From NCBI GenBank assembly GCA_964634005.1, contig CAZWKQ010000013.1:1-64000 (forward strand): a stretch of 64,000 bases of DNA, read 5' to 3'. A program made the translations under genes and the position numbers. Below the pieces are notes generated by a model. The model did no database searches. It had not been told where the DNA came from and saw nothing but the letters and a program-made list of their open reading frames with translations. Positions 53,165 to 61,100 of the stretch are shown here, piece after piece. The stretch is from CAZWKQ01 sp964634005 (GTDB lineage Bacteria; Bacteroidota; Bacteroidia; Bacteroidales; JACABE01). The first letter of the stretch is position 1; each line of letters starts with the position of its first letter.

Positions 53165-53684
53165 TTATATACATTTCAATAAGCCCTTCAGGAGCATCAA
53201 TTAATATACATTTATTAATTCTGTCGACTTCGACAATAATTTCATCAACAATAGGAATAAGAACTTCTTTATTATCAGGAGTTAAAACCTGAAAAATCGA
53301 TTGAGCTGGATACTCCAATACTGATGAAATATAACCTATTTTACCAAAGTTTTTATCAATTATTTCAAAATTAATGATTTCATGAAAATAAAATTTGTTT
53401 CCATCTAACTTGGGCAGAAATTCCAGTGGCAAGTAAACTTCCTTTTTTATCAAGGCAGGAATTATATTAATGTCAATGTCTTCGAATTTTACTGTAGCAT
53501 GATTGTTTTTCAATTGAATTTTTTCAATAAAAAAAGGCACCAAATCTGTTCCAAAATCAACAAAAACTGAATCGATATTATTGTAATTTTCGGGCTCATC
53601 GACATCAAGAAATATATCTATTAAACCTTTATAACCAATTTGTTTTGTAATTATCCCTAAGTAAAAGCAATCGTCTTTTCTCAT
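53154..53684 (-). CDS. rimM: Ribosome maturation factor RimM
   Basis: RimM assists assembly of the 30S head by binding S19. The 176-residue protein has the N-terminal RimM beta-barrel (YLGIITKQIGYKGLIDIFLDVD) and the C-terminal PRC-barrel (HEIINFEIIDKNFGKIGYISSV, QVLTPDNKEVLIPIVDEIIVEV). Its start lies 15 bases after the mnmA stop. It is central in an mnmA-rimM-trmN6 cluster. Confidence 0.92.
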   Translation of the reverse strand: MRKDDCFYLGIITKQIGYKGLIDIFLDVDEPENYNNIDSVFVDFGTDLVPFFIEKIQLKNNHATVKFEDIDINIIPALIKKEVYLPLEFLPKLDGNKFYFHEIINFEIIDKNFGKIGYISSVLEYPAQSIFQVLTPDNKEVLIPIVDEIIVEVDRINKCILIDAPEGLIEMYINVG

Positions 53685-53699
53685 ACGAACACTTTAAAA

Positions 53700-54773
53700 T
53701 TAAAAATCATTAATAATCATACCACTTCCAATACAAATACTTTTGTCTTTATCATAAATAACCCCAAACTGTCCTGCGGCAATTCCCTGAATTTTCTCTT
53801 CAGAACGAATTCGGTATATATCGCCGATTTTTTCTATTGAACCTTCAGTAAATTCGGGAGTATGACGAATTTTGAAGCTTATTTCTTTTACATCATTAAA
53901 ATCACCCCAACAATCTTCGGTAATAAATTGAAATGCAGATAAATTTACAATTTTTCCGTATTGAGTTTCAGGATCATAGCCATTAGAGACGAATATATTA
54001 TTTTCATCAATATCCTTCTTTATTACAAACCAAGGACCTCCGCTCAACCCTAAACCCTTTCGCTGACCTATTGTGTAGAACCAATAACCGTTATGATTAC
54101 CCAATATTTTTCCTGTTTCCCATTCAATAATTTTTCCTTTCCTAACCCCCAGATATCTTTTAATGAAATCATTGTAATTAATCTTTCCTAAAAAACAAAT
54201 ACCCTGACTATCTTTACGTTCGGCACTCGGAAGCTTATTTTCCAGAGCAATTTGTCTGACCTCTTTTTTAAGAAAATTGCCTATCGGAAACATTAATTTT
54301 GATACTTGTAAATAGTTTAATTGTCCGAGAAAATAAGTCTGATCCTTTACCTTATCTTTTGCTGCAGCTAAATAGAATTTATCGTTTTTTTCGATAATAT
54401 TTGCATAATGACCTGTTGATATTTTATCGAAATCTTTACCGTATCTTTCCTCAAAAGTACCGAATTTTATCAGTTTATTACACATTATGTCGGGATTTGG
54501 AGTTAAACCTCTTTTTACCGATTGAATTGTATAATCAACTACGCTTTCCCAATATTCTTTGTGTAAAGAAACTATTTCGAACCTGCAAGCATATTTCTTG
54601 GCAATATATTTTGTTATTTCAATATCTTCCTCCGAAGGACAGTCGATATATCCATGCTCGTCCTCCATTCCGATTTTAATGTAAAATATCGTGGGATCGT
54701 AACCCTGTTCTTTAAGCAAATGAACAGTAACAGAGCTATCAACACCTCCGGAAACCAATGCAGCTATTTCCAT
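53700..54773 (-). CDS. mnmA: tRNA-specific 2-thiouridylase MnmA
   Basis: It installs 2-thiouridine at wobble U34 of tRNA-Lys, -Glu and -Gln. The 357-residue protein has the PP-loop ATPase motif SGGVDSSV at residues 8-15 and the catalytic pair Cys98 (NPDIMCNKLIKFG) and Cys193 (GICFLGK). The C-terminal beta-domain starts near residue 270. It heads a minus-strand tRNA-and-ribosome set. Its -7 box ends only 11 bases before the ATG, so the mRNA may be nearly leaderless. Confidence 0.95.
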   Translation of the reverse strand: MEIAALVSGGVDSSVTVHLLKEQGYDPTIFYIKIGMEDEHGYIDCPSEEDIEITKYIAKKYACRFEIVSLHKEYWESVVDYTIQSVKRGLTPNPDIMCNKLIKFGTFEERYGKDFDKISTGHYANIIEKNDKFYLAAAKDKVKDQTYFLGQLNYLQVSKLMFPIGNFLKKEVRQIALENKLPSAERKDSQGICFLGKINYNDFIKRYLGVRKGKIIEWETGKILGNHNGYWFYTIGQRKGLGLSGGPWFVIKKDIDENNIFVSNGYDPETQYGKIVNLSAFQFITEDCWGDFNDVKEISFKIRHTPEFTEGSIEKIGDIYRIRSEEKIQGIAAGQFGVIYDKDKSICIGSGMIINDF

Positions 54774-55082
54774 TTTTTTATTGCAAAATTACAAAATAGA
54801 ATATTCATATCTATTTAAAACTCTTATTTTTTATAATTGCCTGTTAATTAATATCTAATAATAATATTTTCGACTTACTTAATTATTTATAAATCTAATT
54901 TAATCATCAAAATCTAACAATAATTTTAAAAACAGATATATCAAAAATTTGGAGTAAAATATATTATTTTATTGAATTTCCCGTATTGATAGTCATAAAG
55001 TTATAAAACTTCTTTTTTAATATTTTTTTTTGACAATTATGATTTTTTTAAAAAAGTTTGTAACTTTATAAAAATTTTTATT
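54774..55082. other. AT-rich intergenic region between mnmA and a hybrid kinase
   Basis: This 309-base gap between divergent genes is dominated by A and T homopolymers. Apart from the mnmA box at 54784-54791 and a weak TAACTTTA about 20 bases before the kinase ATG, I see no gene, RNA structure, repeat or hairpin. Confidence 0.5.
54784..54791 (-). promoter_or_regulatory. Candidate -7 box for mnmA
   Basis: The minus strand reads TAATTTTG, a TAnnTTTG match ending 11 bases before the mnmA ATG. With a usual start point about 5 bases past the box, the leader would be only about 5-7 bases. Confidence 0.4.
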
Positions 55083-56693
55083 ATGAGCGAAGCCGAAGAT
55101 ATAAATAAAAGAATTCAGTTTTTAGAAAAACGAAATTTTGAACTCGAGAAAGAGAACCAACTTCTTTTTGAGACAAAAGAAAAATTAAAAATGATAATTG
55201 ATAACAGTGGCGAAGGAGTTGGTATAGTTGATAAAAACGAAACTTTTATATTCGCAAATAAAGCAGCTGAATGTATTTTCGGTGTTTCGGAAAATATGCT
55301 TCAAGGGTGCAATCTGAATGAATTTATTCATCCCGATTCAGCACATATTATCAAAGAACAGAGTCAGTATCGTCAAAAGGGGGAAAAAAGTTCGTATGAA
55401 ATTGTAATTATAAGAAAAGACGGAGAGATGAGAAACTTATTGGTAACAGCCACCCCATATTTTGAGGCAAACGATGAATATGCTGGAGCTTTTGGTATTT
55501 TCAGAGATATTACACATTTAAAAAAATACGAGGCCGAACTTATAATGGCAAAAGAAAAAGCCGAAGAAAGCGACAGACTTAAATCTGTTTTCCTTGCAAA
55601 CGTTAGTCATGAATTGAGAACACCATTAAACGGCATTTTAGGTTTTACTAATATCTTAAAAGAAGAACTTAACGACAAGTACTTTATCGAGATGGTCGAT
55701 TTTATTGAAAAAAGCGGCAACCGCCTACTCGAAACAATAAATTCGATTATTGATTTTTCGGTTCTAGAATCAAAAAAAATAAAAACACAAATGGCAATGA
55801 TAAACCTAAACGAATTACTACATGAAATAACCAAATATCATTGCAGCAGTGCATCAATAAAAAATTTATACTTAACTTATGAATCACCTGATAAGAATAT
55901 TATTGTTAATACTGATGAAAGGCTGCTAAAACAACTGATGGATAATTTAATTAGTAATGCAATAAAATATACAGTAAAAGGAGGAATTATTGTGGAATTA
56001 GATTATAAAATTGCAGAAAATCAAAAGACAGCAATTATTAATGTCAAAGACACAGGAATTGGGATACCTGAAGAAAAAATTCCATATATTTTCAAAGAGT
56101 TTCGACAGGTTAGCGAAGGCTACAACAGGGCTTTTGAAGGCAGCGGATTGGGCTTAAGTATATGTAGCGGAATTGTGAAGCTTTTGGGAGGAGAGATTTC
56201 TGTTGAAAGTACAGTGAACAAAGGAAGCACATTTTCTGTTTCAATACCCGCAGACGAGATAAACGAAATTCAAATTCCGGAAGATGATAATATGGAAAAT
56301 AACCAACTAATAAACAAAAAAAACAAGCCTTTGATTTTATTAGTCGAAGACGATGATACTAATCGTCAATTTACATTTTACAGCCTTAGAAACTTTTATC
56401 AAGTGCATATTGCTTGCGATGGAATTACGGCCATAGAAATGGCATCGAAGATACAATATGATGCTATTTTAATGGATATAAATCTCGGCAAAGAAATGAA
56501 CGGAATAGAAGCAACTAAGGCAATAAGAAATATAAACGGTTACGAAAAAACTCCCATAGCGGCAGTAACCGCCAATGTTATGCCCGGTATGCGTGAAGAA
56601 TTTCTATCAAATGGCTGCACTCATTACTTAGCAAAACCTTTCCAAGTAAAAGAAATTAGAAATCTTGTAAGAGAAATGCTTGAAAATCAGTAA
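55083..56693 (+). CDS. Cytoplasmic PAS hybrid histidine kinase with C-terminal receiver
   Basis: The 536-residue protein begins with a short coiled coil, then a PAS domain (residues 30-150: GVGIVDKNETFIFANKAAE, FGIFRDITHL). A HisKA domain has its phospho-acceptor in FLANVSHELRTPLNG near residue 177. HATPase follows with NLISNAIKYTVKGG, IGIPEEKIPYIFKEF and GSGLGLSICSG. The C-terminal receiver domain has an Asp in AILMDINLGKEMNG near residue 464. No transmembrane helix is present. It is convergent with the aminotransferase gene. The signal is unknown. Confidence 0.92.
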   Translation: MSEAEDINKRIQFLEKRNFELEKENQLLFETKEKLKMIIDNSGEGVGIVDKNETFIFANKAAECIFGVSENMLQGCNLNEFIHPDSAHIIKEQSQYRQKGEKSSYEIVIIRKDGEMRNLLVTATPYFEANDEYAGAFGIFRDITHLKKYEAELIMAKEKAEESDRLKSVFLANVSHELRTPLNGILGFTNILKEELNDKYFIEMVDFIEKSGNRLLETINSIIDFSVLESKKIKTQMAMINLNELLHEITKYHCSSASIKNLYLTYESPDKNIIVNTDERLLKQLMDNLISNAIKYTVKGGIIVELDYKIAENQKTAIINVKDTGIGIPEEKIPYIFKEFRQVSEGYNRAFEGSGLGLSICSGIVKLLGGEISVESTVNKGSTFSVSIPADEINEIQIPEDDNMENNQLINKKNKPLILLVEDDDTNRQFTFYSLRNFYQVHIACDGITAIEMASKIQYDAILMDINLGKEMNGIEATKAIRNINGYEKTPIAAVTANVMPGMREEFLSNGCTHYLAKPFQVKEIRNLVREMLENQ

Positions 56694-56707
56694 AAAAAGC
56701 AACAGAG

Positions 56708-57910
56708 TTATTTAAGATTTTCAAGAGCCTTTTTAATACGTTGTACTGCTTCTACTATATTTTCTTTAGAAGTAGCATAAGAAATTCGTATGCAGTTATC
56801 ATCCCCGAAAGCACTTCCTGCAACTAAAGCTACATGAACGGTATTGAGTATATACATACAAAGGTCTTCGGCAGTTTTAATAATTGTATCTCCGTTTGAC
56901 TTGCCTAAATAATAAGAAATGTCTGGAAAAACATAAAAAGCACCTTGAGGAACATTTGTTTTTACTCCCGGTATTTCCTTTAATAAATTTATAAGCAAAT
57001 CTCTTCTTTCTCTAAAAGCTGATAGCATTGCCTTTAGTTCGGGAGAATCACCCGGAACACACTCTACAGCCTTTAAAGCAGCCCTTTGAGCAATTGAAGA
57101 CGGAGCGGAAGTAATTTGTCCTTGAAGTTTATCGCAAGCCTTAGCAATAGCTAAAGGTGCAGCAATATATCCAATACGCCATCCGGTCATTGCAAAACCT
57201 TTAGAAACTCCATTTACAGTTATAACCCTGTCTTTAATAAAATCAAACTGGGCTATACTTTCGTGTTTACCAACAAAATTAATTAACTCGTATATTTCAT
57301 CGGCAAGAATAAAAATATTCTCATACTTAGCAATTACTTCGGCAATTTCTTTTAGTTCATTTTTACTGTAAACCGAGCCTGTCGGGTTACAAGGACTACT
57401 GAATATTAAAAGTTTAGTTTTTTCAGTTATTGCCTCTTCTATCTGTTTAGCAGTAACTTTGAAATCTTGTTCTATAGGTGCATTTATGTATATTGCTTTT
57501 CCTTCGGCAAGCTTAATTATTTCCTTATACGAAACCCAATAGGGAGCAGGAACAATAACCTCATCCCCCGGATTAACAAGACTTAAAACAACATTGGCAA
57601 GCGATTGCTTAGCACCATTACTAACTACAATTTGATTTGGAGTGAAATCTAAATTATTATCTCTTTTAAACTTATTACAAATTGCTTGTCTCAAATCCAA
57701 ATACCCTGAAACAGGAGTATAATGCGAGTAATTATCGTCAATTGCTTTCTTTGCAAACTCTTTAACTTCTTGAGGAGTGTTGAAATCAGGCTCACCGATA
57801 CTTAAATTGATTACATTGAAACCTTGTGTCTGTAATTCTCTGCTTTTTTGAGTCATCGCAAGGGTTTCAGATTCCGAAAGGCTGTTTATTCTGTTTGACA
57901 AGATATTCAT
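56708..57910 (-). CDS. Class I/II pyridoxal-phosphate aminotransferase (aspartate aminotransferase type)
   Basis: It transfers amino groups, probably between aspartate or aromatic acids and 2-oxoglutarate. The 400-residue AAT_I fold protein has INLSIGEPDFNTP, PYWVSY in the active site, SPCNPTGSVYSKNEL, ILADEIYE, and the PLP Lys in VNGVSKGFAMTGWRIGY near residue 237. The C-terminal Arg is in CIRISYATS. The closest well-known relatives are thermophilic AspC enzymes of subgroup Ib. Exact substrate is not certain. It is monocistronic. Confidence 0.92.
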   Translation of the reverse strand: MNILSNRINSLSESETLAMTQKSRELQTQGFNVINLSIGEPDFNTPQEVKEFAKKAIDDNYSHYTPVSGYLDLRQAICNKFKRDNNLDFTPNQIVVSNGAKQSLANVVLSLVNPGDEVIVPAPYWVSYKEIIKLAEGKAIYINAPIEQDFKVTAKQIEEAITEKTKLLIFSSPCNPTGSVYSKNELKEIAEVIAKYENIFILADEIYELINFVGKHESIAQFDFIKDRVITVNGVSKGFAMTGWRIGYIAAPLAIAKACDKLQGQITSAPSSIAQRAALKAVECVPGDSPELKAMLSAFRERRDLLINLLKEIPGVKTNVPQGAFYVFPDISYYLGKSNGDTIIKTAEDLCMYILNTVHVALVAGSAFGDDNCIRISYATSKENIVEAVQRIKKALENLK

Positions 57911-57938
57911 AATAAAAATATTTTATAAAATTTTGAGA

Positions 57939-57946
57939 CAAAGATA
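57939..57946 (-). promoter_or_regulatory. Candidate promoter of the aminotransferase gene
   Basis: The minus strand reads TATCTTTG, a TAnnTTTG match 28 bases before the ATG. TTG lies 22 bases upstream (57969-57971), within the known spacing range. Confidence 0.45.
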
Positions 57947-58003
57947 TGAAATTCAAAACATTTAAAACCAAAAATTATTATAACTATTTTGAAACATTTT
58001 TAT

Positions 58004-58011
58004 TATATTTG
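58004..58011 (+). promoter_or_regulatory. Candidate -7 box for the giant surface protein
   Basis: TATATTTG matches TAnnTTTG and would give a leader of about 155 bases before the ATG at 58171, longer than most here. The other about 200 bases of this gap are AT-rich with no visible structure. Confidence 0.35.
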
Positions 58012-58170
58012 TCCCAAAATGAATTCATTAAAATTGTTTTTTTAATAATAATTATTGTTAACTAAATTTTTAAATAATTAGTTTACAAGTTTTTACTATA
58101 CTATATCAATATTTTTTTAATATTTTGCATATTATTTGTAGTTTTAATCTGTTAAACAAAAAGTTATATC

Positions 58171-61100
58171 ATGAAAAATATTTTCAATTTAAAGTCGGTA
58201 TTTGTTTCATTACTGACTTTATTTCTTTTTGCCTATTCTTTCAATTCTAAAGGTCAGAATTGTTCTGTAAATGCCAATGTTGACCTGAGTTTATGTGCCA
58301 ATGAAACTATGCTACTGATAGGCCAAAAAGCAGGTTTGTTTGAAGGAAGCGGAACAACTACATGGTCGCAAGTTGAAGGGCCATCGGTTATAATTACAAA
58401 TCCCAATTCATTAACTACAACAGTTACCGGATTTACCGGCGGTAATTCATATAAGTTCAGACTTTCTACCGTATGTAAGGATGGAACTTTAACTTATGAC
58501 GATGTTGTATATACGGTTAAACCTATTACTCAATCGAATGCAGGTGCTGATATGACTTTTTGTCCGGGGACACCTGCAGGTAACATGGCTGCAAACCCGG
58601 TAGGATTAAATGAAACAGGATCGTGGTCCATAATTGGGACAAATAATGGAGTAACTTTAACTAATAACAACTCGCCAACTTCACCCATTAGCATTGCGAA
58701 TAATAAATCAGGAAATACATCTTTGGTATGGACAATAAACAATACAAACGGATGTCTTTCGAAAGATACAGTAATTATTAAAAATAGAGGAGGTGTCAGC
58801 CCTGTAGATGCCGGTACTGATAAAATATTGACAAACTGCTACTCTACTACCCAATCAGTAGCTATGACTGCTTCTTTTGGAGGTTCGGGGATTGACGGAC
58901 AAATAGGAACATGGACAGTAATAAGTGGCCCTAACATTCCGACTATTTCAAATGTAAATTCGAATACAGCTACCGTTTCAAATCTCATTCAGGGAACTTA
59001 TACTCTCAGGTGGACAGTATCAGGTCCGTGTGTAAATGGATTTGATGATGTACAAATTGTAGTACCAGCTCCAACATCAAGTGTTACAACTGCTTCTATT
59101 GTAGGAGGAAATCAAACATTTTGTGATGGAAGAACCTCTACAGTCCTTATGGGCAAAATACCAACATATATTAATGAAGTCGTATCATGGACTAAAACAG
59201 CAGGACCTGCAGTAAATATCGAAAGTCCCAATAACCCTGTTACAAATATAACAGGACTAAATGGTTCAAGCAGTTACACTTTCAAATATACAATAACGAA
59301 TACAGTTACAGGTTGTACAAGCAGTGCAAATGTAACAGTAGGATATTCAACTCCTGCTACATTAACAATTTCAACACCACAAGTAATATTACCATGTGCT
59401 CAAACGTATGTAAGCATCCCATATACAACAAGCGGTAGCGGAACAGTACAATGGAGTATTATAAGCGGACCCAAGACACCCACTTATCCAACAATTCCAA
59501 CAAACTGGGCTAATGCAAGCGGCTCACCTCTGACAATTAACGGGTTAACTGTTTCGGGAACTTACGTCATAAGACTTAGAAAATCATCAGGAACAGGAAA
59601 TGAATGTAATACAGTAACTGCCGATGTAACAGTAGTGGTTTCGCAAAACCCTACAGCTTCAAACTCGGGAACTAAACAAGTACTTGCTTGTAATGTAACG
59701 CAAACAGCTTTGGCAGGAAACGATCCTTATGTTGGAGTCGGGACATGGTCTCAGGTTAGTGGACCTAATACTGCTATTATTGATTCGGTTAACAAGTTCA
59801 ATTCCGGAATATCAGGCCTTACAAACGGTATGTATGTATTTCGTTGGTTAATTGCAGGAGGTCCTTACTGTGCTACAAAACAAACAGATGTTAGTGTAAT
59901 AGTAGTATCTACAAACCCTTCACAAGCCAATGCTGGCCCTGACCAAGATGTGTGCGTAAATACTCCCGTTTACCTTAACGCAAATACACCTTTACTGAAC
60001 GAAACAGGAACTTGGTCTGTAATACCTTCATCGGGAGTTACTTTTTCAAACATTAACTCTCCAAATGCAATTGTAAACGGATTATCAGCAAATACAACAT
60101 ATAAGTTTGTATGGAAGATGGAAAACGCTTGTAACTTCAACACTGATACAGTTTTGGTTACAACAAACAGCACTATTGGTCCTATTGCATCAAATGCAGG
60201 ACAGGATCAATGTTTGCCTTCAGGCACAACTTCCATTACATTGGCAGGTAATAATCCTAACGGCGGAACAGGTACTTGGACTAAAATATCCGGTAATTCT
60301 GCAAATATAACTAATCCAAACCAATACAATACAACTGTAACCGGATTAACTGACGGCACATATACTTTTGAATGGGCAATATTATCAAACGGAGCTTGTT
60401 TGCCTACAAGAGATACTGTTATGATTACTATTTCTTCACCTACAAGTAATTCATTAGCAGGTGCTGACCAACAAATATGCGGTAATAGCGTTAATTTGAC
60501 AGCCAATAATCCTACCGTAGGTACAGGTCAATGGAGCCAGATAACCGGACACGGCGGAGCTACTATAGTTAATGCTAATTCAAATACAACTATAGTTAAT
60601 GGATTACAAAACGGTGTATATCAGTTTGCATGGACAATTTCTAACGGTGCTTGTCCTACAAAAGCGGATACTGTTGATGTTTATGTTACAAATCCTCCTA
60701 CAGTTCCAAATGCAGGGGCTGATTTCACAGTATGCGGGTATGACACTACATCACTTAATGCAAATACTATTACTGTGGGTACCGGAAGCTGGTCTTTAGT
60801 TTCAGGGCCTAATACACCTACTTTTGCAAACGTTTATAATCCAAATACAAAAGTTACAGGGTTAATAACAGGCACATACATATTCAGATGGACAAGCTAT
60901 AATGGTCCGTTCTGTTCTCCGTCATTCGATGACGTTGAAGTTAAAGTAGTTCTTCCCGCAAATGCAGGGGCAAATCAAAGTTATTGCGAATCGACAACTA
61001 CAGTGAATCTTACAGGTAATACCCCTTCAGTCGGGACATGGTCACAAGTAAGTGGTCCTAATACCTCAACTATAACAAAAACATCCGACAACACAGCTAC

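Noticed and set aside
58081..58170. Second promoter near the giant gene start, with TATTTTG and TTATTTG strings
   Set aside because: Spacing differs by one base from TAnnTTTG in each case, so neither is called as a feature.
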